A stretch of 64,000 bases of DNA. It comes from Polynucleobacter sp. AM-26B4. Lineage in GTDB: Bacteria; Pseudomonadota; Gammaproteobacteria; Burkholderiales; Burkholderiaceae. This document shows positions 36,954 to 46,000 of this stretch, in pieces (position 1 is the stretch's first letter; every line of letters begins with the position of its first letter). Location: contig NZ_JACVOT010000001.1 in assembly GCF_018882285.1 (NCBI RefSeq), forward strand, positions 62,001 to 126,000. The letters are read 5' to 3'. The notes under the pieces were generated by a model, which saw nothing but the letters and a program-made list of their open reading frames with translations, was not told where the DNA came from and ran no database searches. Both the position numbers and the translations under genes were made by a program.

Positions 36954-38372
36954 TTAGAGTGAGTAGTACATATCGAACTCGACTGGGTGAGCAGCCATAC
37001 GGAAGCGAGTAACTTCTTCCATCTTCAAGTCGATGTACGCATCTAACATTGAGTTTGTGAATACACCACCACGAGTCAAGAACTCACGGTCAGCATTCAA
37101 TGCATCCAATGCCTGATCCAAGCTGTTACATACTGTTGGGATCTTTGCATCTTCTTCTGGTGGCAAGTCATACAAGTTCTTGTCAGCAGCTTCACCTGGA
37201 TGAATCTTGTTCTGGATACCATCTAAACCAGCCATCATCAATGCTGAGAAGCACAAGTATGGGTTAGCCAATGGGTCTGGGAAACGAGTTTCGATACGAC
37301 GACCTTTTGGATTTGCCACGTGTGGAATACGGATTGAAGCAGAACGGTTACGTGCTGAATAAGCCAACTTAACTGGAGCTTCGAAACCTGGAACCAAACG
37401 CTTGTATGAGTTTGTACCTGGATTAGTGATCGCGTTCAATGCACGTGCGTGCTTGATGATACCGCCGATGTAGTACAAAGCTAAGTCTGACAAGCCTGCA
37501 TAGCCATTGCCAGCGAACAAGTTTTGACCATCTTTCCAGATAGACTGGTGAACGTGCATACCTGAACCGTTGTCACCAACGATTGGCTTAGGCATGAATG
37601 TCGCAGTTTTGCCATAAGCGTGAGCTACGTTTTGAATCACGTACTTTTGTAGGATTGTCCAGTCAGCACGTTGAACCAATGTGCTAAATCTTGTGCCAAG
37701 TTCGTTTTGACCTTGACCAGCCACTTCGTGGTGGTGAACTTCAACAGGAATACCAAGAGATTCCAAAATCAAACACATTTCAGAACGCATGTCTTGGAAT
37801 GTATCAACAGGAGCTACTGGGAAGTAACCACCCTTTTTACCTGGACGGTGGCCTGTGTTGCCATGCTCAAAAGCTTTTGCTGATGACCAAGGAGCTTCTT
37901 CAGATTCAACTTTGAAGAAACAACCTTGCATGTCGTTGCCCCAAGTTACGCTGTCAAAAACGAAGAACTCTGGCTCTGGACCAAAGAAAGCTGTATCACC
38001 AATACCAGTGCTCTTTAAATAAGCTTCTGCGCGTTTAGCGATAGAACGTGGGTCACGGTCGTAGCCTTTGCCATCTGATGGCTCAATCACGTCACATGAA
38101 AGAACCAATGTTGGCTCTTCATAGAATGGGTCGATATAAGCTGTTACTGGATCTGGCATCAACAACATGTCTGATGCTTCAATACCTTTCCAACCAGCAA
38201 TTGAAGAGCCGTCAAATGCATGACCACTCTCAAATTTATCTTCATCAAAGTGAGACACTGGCACTGAAACGTGCTGCTCTTTACCTTTGGTATCTGTAAA
38301 ACGGAAGTCAACAAAAGTAACTTCTTTCTCTTTCGCAAGCTTCATTACATCAGCGACGGTCTTCGTTGTCAT
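36954..38372 (-). CDS. glnA: Glutamine synthetase type I
   Basis: GlnA makes glutamine from glutamate, ammonia and ATP as a dodecamer. The 472-aa sequence has the type I motifs [23 protein letters not shown] and [11 protein letters not shown], and the adenylylation site NLYDLPPEE (Y401), so it should be regulated by adenylyltransferase GlnE. ATG 38372 is chosen for its GGAGA ribosome-binding site and family N terminus (MTTKTVADV); an in-frame ATG at 38420 has neither. A sigma-54 promoter and NtrC-like site lie upstream, giving self-control through the downstream ntrBC. Confidence 0.98.
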   Translation of the reverse strand: MTTKTVADVMKLAKEKEVTFVDFRFTDTKGKEQHVSVPVSHFDEDKFESGHAFDGSSIAGWKGIEASDMLLMPDPVTAYIDPFYEEPTLVLSCDVIEPSDGKGYDRDPRSIAKRAEAYLKSTGIGDTAFFGPEPEFFVFDSVTWGNDMQGCFFKVESEEAPWSSAKAFEHGNTGHRPGKKGGYFPVAPVDTFQDMRSEMCLILESLGIPVEVHHHEVAGQGQNELGTRFSTLVQRADWTILQKYVIQNVAHAYGKTATFMPKPIVGDNGSGMHVHQSIWKDGQNLFAGNGYAGLSDLALYYIGGIIKHARALNAITNPGTNSYKRLVPGFEAPVKLAYSARNRSASIRIPHVANPKGRRIETRFPDPLANPYLCFSALMMAGLDGIQNKIHPGEAADKNLYDLPPEEDAKIPTVCNSLDQALDALNADREFLTRGGVFTNSMLDAYIDLKMEEVTRFRMAAHPVEFDMYYSL

Positions 38373-38450
38373 GCAAATCTCCTGTTGGTACGATCTCAAA
38401 TCGGTCACATCCCCCTTCATGAAAGATGCAACCCGCTTATTACAAAACTA

Positions 38451-38466
38451 TGCACAAAGCATGCCA
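38451..38466 (-). promoter_or_regulatory. Sigma-54 promoter of glnA
   Basis: The reverse strand reads TGGCATG-N4-GTGCA. The invariant GG (38465-38464) and GC (38453-38452) are separated by exactly 10 bp, as required for the -24/-12 promoter. One base of the -12 box differs from TTGC. The start would be near 38441, about 70 nt before the ATG. The downstream genes are glnA and the sigma-54 activator ntrC itself, which supports the call. Confidence 0.82.
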
Positions 38467-38529
38467 AAAGACATGCCTCATTTACTTATCAGCATTTTAG
38501 GTCAATAAACCCTCTGCAGATTATTCAAA

Positions 38530-38558
38530 TGCCCTTTTTTGGTGCATAAATGCACTAA
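38530..38558 (-). promoter_or_regulatory. Probable NtrC binding region (enhancer) of glnA
   Basis: At 38546-38530 the reverse strand reads TGCACC-N5-AGGGCA. This matches the NtrC consensus TGCAC(C/T)-N5-GGTGCA at ten of twelve specified bases. It lies about 100 bp upstream of the predicted start, the usual enhancer distance. It overlaps a second inverted repeat, TTAGTGCAT-N2-ATGCACCAA (38558-38539), in which the half sites face the opposite way. Confidence 0.6.
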
Positions 38559-38576
38559 TTTCAGGCAAATACCCCA

Positions 38577-39401
38577 TTAATCACCAGCTTGGGGCAATTC
38601 ATGAATTTCGAAGCCTAATTTTAAAACACCTTCCTTCAGAAAGGGAAAAGCTTTCTCAACTTCAGACAAAGAGCCCTTGAGGCCTAGTTCAATATGACGC
38701 TTGGCAAAAACCCCGCCCTTGCGAGGGTCACCCACTGAAGGAAGGCTAAAGACTTTAACGCCACTGTGCGTGGCCTCAATTTGCTCCATCAAGGTGGTCA
38801 AGCTTGCCTCCATACCCAATGGAATGATGAAGCTCTTCTCAACAAAATCAGTTAAATGAAACAAATCTGCATAAAGTTCATCCAATACCCAGGCCATCAT
38901 GGGCGCAGCCATGACTGGAAAGCCAGGCAAAAAATGATGCTCTTTAATCCTGAACCCAGGAATCAGATTGTATGAATTTGGAATGATTTCACTGCCGACG
39001 GGAAACTCACCCATCTTCATGCGCAAAACATTGTCTGGATTAGAAAGCTTGGCTTTCTCAGTATCGCCCTCAGCCATGGTGTTGATTCGCTGAGTGATCA
39101 ATTCTTTAGCTTCAGGATGCAAAGCCAAAGGTACATTCAAAGCTGCTGCCGCGCACTGCCTGGTGTGATCGTCTGGAGTAGATCCAATACCGCCTGTACT
39201 AAAAACCACATCATCGGTTGCAAAACTCTTTTTCAATACTGCTGTGATTGCCTCACGGTCATCACCCACATATTCAACTTGATGAAGCGATAGCCCTCTT
39301 TCATTGAGGAGCTCAATCATTTTTGACATGTGCTTGTCTTGTCTCTTACCAGAGAGAATTTCATCGCCGACAACGATGAGCCGGAATTTTTTATGCGTCA
39401 T
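38577..39401 (-). CDS. MoCF/CinA-N-type (molybdopterin-binding fold) protein
   Basis: A 274-aa protein with the MoCF_biosynth fold: IVVGDEILSGKRQDKH at the N terminus and the STGGIGSTPDDHT loop near residue 70. It resembles the N-terminal half of CinA (competence/damage-inducible protein A) but lacks the CinA C-terminal deamidase domain. Its exact reaction is uncertain; related domains act as nucleotide-derivative pyrophosphatases. The ATG overlaps the EI24 gene by 11 bp, so the two are coupled. It is the last gene of a five-gene reverse-strand cluster. Confidence 0.87.
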   Translation of the reverse strand: MTHKKFRLIVVGDEILSGKRQDKHMSKMIELLNERGLSLHQVEYVGDDREAITAVLKKSFATDDVVFSTGGIGSTPDDHTRQCAAAALNVPLALHPEAKELITQRINTMAEGDTEKAKLSNPDNVLRMKMGEFPVGSEIIPNSYNLIPGFRIKEHHFLPGFPVMAAPMMAWVLDELYADLFHLTDFVEKSFIIPLGMEASLTTLMEQIEATHSGVKVFSLPSVGDPRKGGVFAKRHIELGLKGSLSEVEKAFPFLKEGVLKLGFEIHELPQAGD

Positions 39402-40203
39402 TTAATACAACTCCATTAATCATTCGATATTCACGCAATGCATTCAATAAATAGTGAGCAAACCATAATGCCGAAAAAATAAAAACCAAAGAATAAATCC
39501 ACAAAGCAAAGAAAGAAACAATCGGAAAAAATATATAGGCGATTGCAGATGTTGCCCAAAAGAATGTGGGCACAGCCCCTAACATTCCAGAAATAATACC
39601 CATACCCAACAGACGCCACCGGTGCTCAGCAATCAACGCGTCCCTCTCCTCGGCACTTGCATGCAAAGCGAGAACGTCATAGCTCATCAACCTCATGGTC
39701 AGCCAACCCCAAAGCAATGGAGGCAAGATTGCCACCATCGGTGGAATCCACCAAATGGGCAATGTGATCAATAACAAGAAAAAACAAATGAAGATCGATA
39801 TCAATGCATAAACAATGCTTCCCCACACTCCCCCTGCATTGACTTGATGTAAAGATTGATAATGCGCCTGCTTTGAAAGATGCTTGATGACTGCAGGGAT
39901 AGATGTAAAGGCAACAAAGACCAAAAGAGAAATTGTGATCAATGGAATTAAAACCATGACCAACAACAAGGGTGCCATCACGGCTCGGATTTCGTCCCAG
40001 CCGGTTGCTGACATCACATCAGCAATCCATGCAGTGAGAAATGAGGTGGTGATAAACACTCTGATGATTTCTAGGGTGGGCTCCCAAATAAAGAAAAATA
40101 AAATGCCCCACGCAATGCTGACAAACAAAAATGGACGCAAGCTTAACCAGAGCATCTTTGGATGCATTAAGCCAATCATTGATAAACCAAGAGCTCTGAG
40201 CAC
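39391..40203 (-). CDS. EI24-domain (CysZ-like) inner-membrane protein
   Basis: A 270-aa integral membrane protein with about six hydrophobic segments in the EI24/CysZ arrangement (N-terminal helix pair around 22-65, long central helices around 75-105 and 130-175, C-terminal pair around 200-250). CysZ of this superfamily imports sulfate, but similarity here is at superfamily level and the substrate is unknown. A GTG start at 40203 is supported by AAAGG about 6 nt upstream. It lies 34 bp after the desaturase gene and overlaps the MoCF gene. Confidence 0.83.
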   Translation of the reverse strand: MLRALGLSMIGLMHPKMLWLSLRPFLFVSIAWGILFFFIWEPTLEIIRVFITTSFLTAWIADVMSATGWDEIRAVMAPLLLVMVLIPLITISLLVFVAFTSIPAVIKHLSKQAHYQSLHQVNAGGVWGSIVYALISIFICFFLLLITLPIWWIPPMVAILPPLLWGWLTMRLMSYDVLALHASAEERDALIAEHRWRLLGMGIISGMLGAVPTFFWATSAIAYIFFPIVSFFALWIYSLVFIFSALWFAHYLLNALREYRMINGVVLNDA

Positions 40204-40237
40204 AAAAACCTTTATTTATTTATTTGCTGATGAATCA

Positions 40238-41206
40238 TCAAAAAATCTTCTTGAGCTCTCGCCATGAATGCTTTAAGCCTTGCCATTGGTGAGTCACCAG
40301 ATTTTCAGACACTTCTAAATTTCTAACGCCCGTTGGATGAATTTCTTTTGAAAAGATAGCTGTTTTGAACAACATGTCCCACCAAGGAAATAGAACTCCA
40401 AAATTACAGCCGCCTAAAACTCCAGGTTTACCAAGCGCCTCATGACCCAAGCCAATCGCATGGTGATAACGATGGAATTGCGGTGAAATTAATACATATT
40501 TGAACCAACCGTGATCAAACTTTAAATTGCCATGTTGCCAACTTTGAATCAACTGACTGGTGGCTACTAACCACAAGAACTGAATTGGTTCAACACCTAT
40601 CAATAAAGCAATAAAAGCAAACACAGCTGAATGCATCAAATCGTCCATCACATGATTACGGTTATCACTCCAAACCGTCATGTTTTTCTGACTGTGATGC
40701 AAAGCGTGCAATTGCCACCACCAATTGAAACGATGTGATGCTCGGTGATAAACGTATTCAGCAAAATCTAAAATGATCAAATAGATAATGAAGCTGACCC
40801 AAGGAATCGATGTGATTTGTGGAATCCATGTCTCAACATTGAGTTGAATAAAGCGAAGATCATGTAACTGCGCATCAAACCAAAAAAATAAGCCCGAGAA
40901 AAGTAAAAACAAGGCCAATTTAAAAATACCTAGACGATGTACTAATGTGTACACAACATCTGACCAAACAGCTTTTGATGATTTTTGCTGATTAGCACCT
41001 TTGATTTCTGCAGGCCAAAAACTCTCAAGGGGGCGAAGCACCAAGGCAATCAATAGAACCTGAATAACCCCCAATAAAAACCAATCAAGTCCGCCGATAG
41101 CATCGTCGGCAAAACCCATACCACCCAGCGCATAGAGGATGGGCAAGACCAACTCTTGCATCAACCACTCTTGGATGCTGGCATACCAGGTAAATAAGGT
41201 GTTCAT
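40238..41206 (-). CDS. Sterol desaturase/fatty acid hydroxylase-superfamily membrane enzyme
   Basis: A 322-aa membrane di-iron enzyme with about five hydrophobic segments and the histidine motifs of the family: HRASH (HX3H), HALHHS (HX2HH), a further NHVMDD/MH segment and HRYHH. Family members hydroxylate or desaturate lipids in the membrane; the lipid is not known here. The ATG overlaps the deacetylase stop by ATGA, pointing to translational coupling with an exported carbohydrate-modifying enzyme. Confidence 0.9.
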   Translation of the reverse strand: MNTLFTWYASIQEWLMQELVLPILYALGGMGFADDAIGGLDWFLLGVIQVLLIALVLRPLESFWPAEIKGANQQKSSKAVWSDVVYTLVHRLGIFKLALFLLFSGLFFWFDAQLHDLRFIQLNVETWIPQITSIPWVSFIIYLIILDFAEYVYHRASHRFNWWWQLHALHHSQKNMTVWSDNRNHVMDDLMHSAVFAFIALLIGVEPIQFLWLVATSQLIQSWQHGNLKFDHGWFKYVLISPQFHRYHHAIGLGHEALGKPGVLGGCNFGVLFPWWDMLFKTAIFSKEIHPTGVRNLEVSENLVTHQWQGLKHSWRELKKIF

Positions 41207-42000
41207 GGCCTCATTATTCTAGAAATTTGCCGGTGCTGCTGAATCCCTAGAATAGTGTCAAAGCAATAGCCTTTTTTCTTCAAGCCGACGATCAGAGGCT
41301 CTAAAACTACTGGGGCCCAGGGGTCCTTCCTGGACCATATCCCCAGATGAGCCATGGCAATATCTCCTGGTCTTAGAGACTTCAAGGCCTTATCTAAAAG
41401 ATGTTGATTTGAGAATTTCTCAGAACTTAATTCATCACCCAAAAAACCAGCTTCTGACCACCCAACATGGGTATAACCACAACTATGGCCCATCTCAATG
41501 TAATTTGGCGATACTTTTCCGCCAGGAGCTCGCCAAATTTTATTCAATGGAGAACCCGTTATTTTTTGAAAACGATCATTCACCAACTGCAATTCACTGC
41601 ATAAAGCGCTTTGACTGGTCGTGATGGTTTTACCTGCGTGAGGACCAAATTGAGGTCTTATCTTGGCAGAGTTATTTTCAGCATCTTTCACAAAATAAGT
41701 ATGGTGGTAAGTGTGATTACCAAAAGCATGGCCATCTTTTTTCAATGATTTCCAAAACTCAGACCATGAGTCATCTAGAGAATAATCACCACGCTTGGTT
41801 TTTTCGTTGGCCAAAAAAAATGTGGCTTTAACATCATGTTTTTTTAATACCCCAGCGACATATTCAGCAACATCCATGTTGCCAGTGTCAAAAGTTAGAT
41901 AAATAGGCTTTTCACAAGTCGATGCATGAGCACTGGTTGAAAATAACAAGACAAGCGCTATTTTTTTCAACTGAGTGCAATGACTGGTGATCAAGCTCAA
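41203..42000 (-). CDS. Exported NodB-type polysaccharide deacetylase
   Basis: A 265-aa exported enzyme with a signal peptide (about 1-26, ending SAHA) and a NodB-homology domain. Motif 1 reads LTFDTGNMD, so the second Asp of the usual TFDDG, a metal ligand in most members, is Thr. Motif 2 is HTYHH with the His pair intact, and motif 3 contains WRAPGG. The replacement recalls PdaA-type members with TFDNG. The start is TTG 42000, with GGGAG 7 nt upstream overlapping the stop of the propeller gene. The substrate is unknown. Confidence 0.85.
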   Translation of the reverse strand: MSLITSHCTQLKKIALVLLFSTSAHASTCEKPIYLTFDTGNMDVAEYVAGVLKKHDVKATFFLANEKTKRGDYSLDDSWSEFWKSLKKDGHAFGNHTYHHTYFVKDAENNSAKIRPQFGPHAGKTITTSQSALCSELQLVNDRFQKITGSPLNKIWRAPGGKVSPNYIEMGHSCGYTHVGWSEAGFLGDELSSEKFSNQHLLDKALKSLRPGDIAMAHLGIWSRKDPWAPVVLEPLIVGLKKKGYCFDTILGIQQHRQISRIMRP

Positions 42001-42003
42001 GCC

Positions 42004-43005
42004 CTACTCCCAAGCAGCATTCGAGTGAAAGAAAATACCGTGAGGACTTTTCCCCACAGGAATCGTTGTGACCAGTTTGCGGCTGGCGATATCGATGATG
42101 CCAACTTTCTTGGCAAATCTAAATGTCACCCACAACTCTTTGCCATCCGCTGTGACATCCATACAGTCTGGGCCAGATGGCAAACCTTTGATGTCAGCAA
42201 CCTTCTCCAACTTATCCATATCAATGATACTGATGGTTGAGTCAACACGGTTTGTTAAAAAGATATGGCGCTTATCGCCCAAAGGTCTAAAGTTGTGCGC
42301 ACCTTTGCCAGTTTTAATTTCTTTGATAATCTTCTGCTGCTTCCAATCAACCACTTGCACTAAGTCAGAGCCAGTTAAACCAATCAACAGATGCTTGTCC
42401 CCCGGGGTCATCCAAACACCAGCCGGCATTTTTCCAATTGGCATTCTCCAAACTATTTCTTGAGTGGCCAAATCAATCGCGATCAGCTCATTTGAGTCTT
42501 GCAAGGTCACAAAGGTTAGTTTGCTGTCATTTGTAAATGCGATGTGACTTGGCGTCTTGGCTGCTTTAACAATTTTCACCAATTTCAATTCTTGGTTTTT
42601 GGCAGCGTAAATATCTACTCTGTCCAATCGGTTACCTGCGGCAACAAACCACTTCTTATTGGGTGAGTAGCCGATGTGATACGGATCCACAATGTTAGGC
42701 AGGCGTGATTGAATATCACCAGTCTTTGGATCTAAAAAAACCACATCATCACCAGCAGCATTTGCCACTAACACTGATTTTTGATCTGGAGTGATCATCA
42801 AATGATGAGGCTCTTTTCCAATCGGAAAGGTTTTATAGACGGCTCGTTTATCCATATCAATCAGACTAACGCTGGCCTCACCTGAGTTGAGGACAATCGC
42901 TGTGCGCTTGACAGATTCTGCAGCATGAACCGTTAGCCCAGGCATCAAGAATGCCAAAGCTAAAAAATAAGGAAGAATGGGTTTTAAATTGAATGATTTA
43001 GGCAT
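42004..43005 (-). CDS. Exported YVTN-type beta-propeller protein
   Basis: A 333-aa secreted protein with a signal peptide (residues 1 to about 28, ending TVHA) and a seven-bladed YVTN/YncE-like propeller. Repeats of about 42 residues follow the pattern PxHxxxTPDxKxxxV(A/T). Such propellers are periplasmic binding or scaffold proteins, often near cofactor or metal enzymes. No catalytic motif is visible. The start codon lies inside an 8-bp-stem inverted repeat and has no Shine-Dalgarno. The deacetylase begins 3 bp after the stop. Confidence 0.86.
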   Translation of the reverse strand: MPKSFNLKPILPYFLALAFLMPGLTVHAAESVKRTAIVLNSGEASVSLIDMDKRAVYKTFPIGKEPHHLMITPDQKSVLVANAAGDDVVFLDPKTGDIQSRLPNIVDPYHIGYSPNKKWFVAAGNRLDRVDIYAAKNQELKLVKIVKAAKTPSHIAFTNDSKLTFVTLQDSNELIAIDLATQEIVWRMPIGKMPAGVWMTPGDKHLLIGLTGSDLVQVVDWKQQKIIKEIKTGKGAHNFRPLGDKRHIFLTNRVDSTISIIDMDKLEKVADIKGLPSGPDCMDVTADGKELWVTFRFAKKVGIIDIASRKLVTTIPVGKSPHGIFFHSNAAWE

Positions 43006-43028
43006 TTTGGGATTTTAAGACCCAAAAT
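43004..43028 (-). promoter_or_regulatory. Inverted repeat covering the start of the beta-propeller gene
   Basis: ATTTTGGG (43004-43011) and CCCAAAAT (43021-43028) are perfect inverted repeats around a 9-nt centre that contains TAAAAT on the coding strand. The proximal arm includes the first two bases of the ATG. It could be an operator over a leaderless promoter, an mRNA hairpin hiding the start, or the end of the hrpA transcript (no T run follows). Confidence 0.5.
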
Positions 43029-43045
43029 ACCAAAAGGAAAGAAGA

Positions 43046-46000
43046 TTACTTCTTAAGACTGTCTAAGATTTTCTGTAGACGCTTTGAGGACATCGGAGTT
43101 GGAGTCTTGAGCTCTTGGGCATACAAAGCCACCCTCAACTCTTCTAACTGCCACCTGAAATCATTCAAACGTGGATCTATAGATGACCCATACGCCTTTT
43201 GTGCAGCAAGAAGCTTCATCCAAGGTTGTTGCAATGATTGCCATTGTTGTTGAAGCTGAGCATCTCTTGATGGATTGAGTCTGATCTTATCAATGCGCAT
43301 CGAAGCTGCTTTGAGATAGCGTGGCAAATGAACCAAGTATTCATAAGGAGTTTGACTGACAAACCTAGGGTGAATCAATTGTTGAATTTGAGTTGATACA
43401 TCGGAATGAGCATTCGCAGACAAAGCCTTTAACTGAGACATGCGTTTTTGTAAGTCAGCGTGAGCCTGAAGCGCGCTCAAAGCATGTCGGCCAATTTCTT
43501 GGGCAATCAAGGCCAACTTTGGTTTACCCAGATCAAGTCGTTGCTTAAACTCATCGGCATTTGTTGGTAAGGGCTCCATCAAACATGATCTCTCAATAGC
43601 CAAGTCAATCACTTGCGTGATCAAGTCTTCAGCATTGCCGATATTCATAAAGAGAAGTCCTAAATCTCTTGCGCCAGGCAACTGCTTATGCAGAGCCTTG
43701 ATGGTCTCTCGCATGGGCAGCGCGAACAATCTTCTTAGTCCCTGGAGGTGCGCTTTTCTTGCAACCTCCGGGTCATCAAAAACCTCGATGTCACAATGCG
43801 TTTGCTGATCAAGCAATGCTGGGTAACCATACAAACTTTGTTTACCGCGTTTAATCTCCAACATTTCCGGAAGAACGCCAAAAGACCAATCCTTGATATT
43901 GTCTGTTTGAGACAATGCAGCTTGGGTACTTGATTTCTTTGTGCTTTGAACAGACGATGATGGGATTTCAGAACCAGCATTCTTTGATTCAGTCAGCAAC
44001 TGATCAACAGCACTCGCAGCAACTTCTTGGAAGACCTCTCTGGCTGCCTGAGAATGCTCTGCCCTCAATTTAGCCAGGTTGCGCTCCAAGTCAATCTGAC
44101 GCCCATACTCATCCACCAAGCGGAAGTTCATAAAACAATGCAGTGGTAAGTTCTCAGGTCTGAAATCAGCTCTCTGAACTTGAACTTGAGTTTGCTCACG
44201 AATATCAGCAATCAAGGCATCTAAATAATCACCATCACCAAAAGTATTTTTCTCTGAGGTGCGCTCAACAAATTTCTTGGCATAGTCCGGTAAAGGTACA
44301 CAGTAACGACGCAATTTTTGCGGCAATGATTTGAGATAGAGTTGAGTTTTTTCTGTGGCCAAACCAGGAACCAGCCATTCACAACGACGTTGATCAATTT
44401 GATTGAGCAAAGTCAAAGGAATCACCATCGTCACACCATCTTTCGGACTGCCAGGTTCAAAGTGATAACTCAGCTGCAACTCAGTACCCGCCATTTTCAA
44501 GGTTTTGGGGTAACGATCCAAAGTCACCCCTGCAGCTTCATGCCTCATCAAATCTGATTTATCTAGTTTGAGAGATATACCATTCTTAGCGTCTTCTTTG
44601 AGCCATGCTTCAAGAGTCGCTTTGCAAAAAACAGTTTTAGGCAACTGCTGATCATAAAAGGCGAACAACAACTGATCATCTACCAAGACATCTTGACGAC
44701 GAGAGCGGTGCTCGAGTGCTTCGATTTGTTTAATAAGGCTCAAGTTATGCCAAAAGAAAGCCCCAATAGCTCCGCCTTGCTTTTGCGCCTGAGCAGCTTC
44801 AGCCTGTCCAAATAAATCAGCTTCTACCAAAGCTCTTTGGATAAAGATGTGACGAGCCTCTAAGGGATCTTTTGGTGAGAAACGTATTTTTCTACCGTGA
44901 TAGATGGGTAAGCCATAAAGCGTGCCGCGCTCATGTGCCATGACCTCACCTTGGCGAGCATCCCAAAATGGATCACTCCAAGATCTCTGAATGCGATGAC
45001 TGGCAACTTTTTCTACCCACTGTGGCTCAATCTTCGCAATGGTTCTTGCAAAGAGTCGACTGGTCTCAACCAGTTCTGAAGCCAAGATCCATGCGCCTGC
45101 TTTTTTACCAATCGTTGATCCTGGCCAAATATTGAGTTTGATGCCGCGTGCACCTTCATAAATACCTGGACCATGTTTTTCATCGTCGGCTTTCTTAGCA
45201 ATATTGCCAAGCAACCCCGTGAGCAAAGAGAGATGTATCTGTTCAAAGGTGGCAGGCGTTTGATTTTCTTTCCAACCCTGTTCAATCAATAAACGGTGTA
45301 ACTGTCCATGGATGTCACGCCACTCACGCATTCTTCTTGGCGAGATGAAATGAGTCTTGCATAGATTTTCTAATTGTCGATTGCTTTGTTTGTTAACGAG
45401 TGCCTGCTGATACCAATCCCACAACTTAACAAATGATAAGAATTCAGATCTTTCGTCGGCAAAGACCTTATGAGCGGTGTCCGCTGCTTGGGCATACTCC
45501 ATGGGACGATCCCTTGGATCTTGTGTAGCCATGGCCGTAGCAATGATCAAGACCTCTCTGAGCGCTTGATGCTCTTTTGCAGCCAAAAGCATACGACCCA
45601 CTCTTGGATCTAAAGGCAAGGCGGCTAATTGCTTACCAATCGGTGTCAATGCACCCTGCCTTGGTCCATCAGACTCCATGGCACCCAACTCTTCTAATAG
45701 CTGAACACCATCGGCAATGGCTCGCCCCAAAGGAGCCTCAAGAAATGGAAACTCTTGGATTTTTGGAAGTTTTAAGGCGCGCATCCGAAGAATCACCGCA
45801 GCGAGTGAACTTCTTAGAATTTCAGGGTCGGTGAATTTTGGACGAGCATTGAAATCAGCCTCGTCGTACAAACGAACACAAATACCATCAGAAACACGAC
45901 CGCATCGACCGGCCCGTTGATTGGCTGCCGCTTGAGAAATGGGCTCCACTTGGAGTTGCTCAACCTTGTTGCGATAAGAATAGCGCTTGACCCTTGCCAA

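Noticed and set aside
41980..42463. Forward-strand open frames opposite the beta-propeller and deacetylase genes
   Set aside because: They are antisense shadows of genes with clear signal peptides and motifs, and their translations resemble no family.
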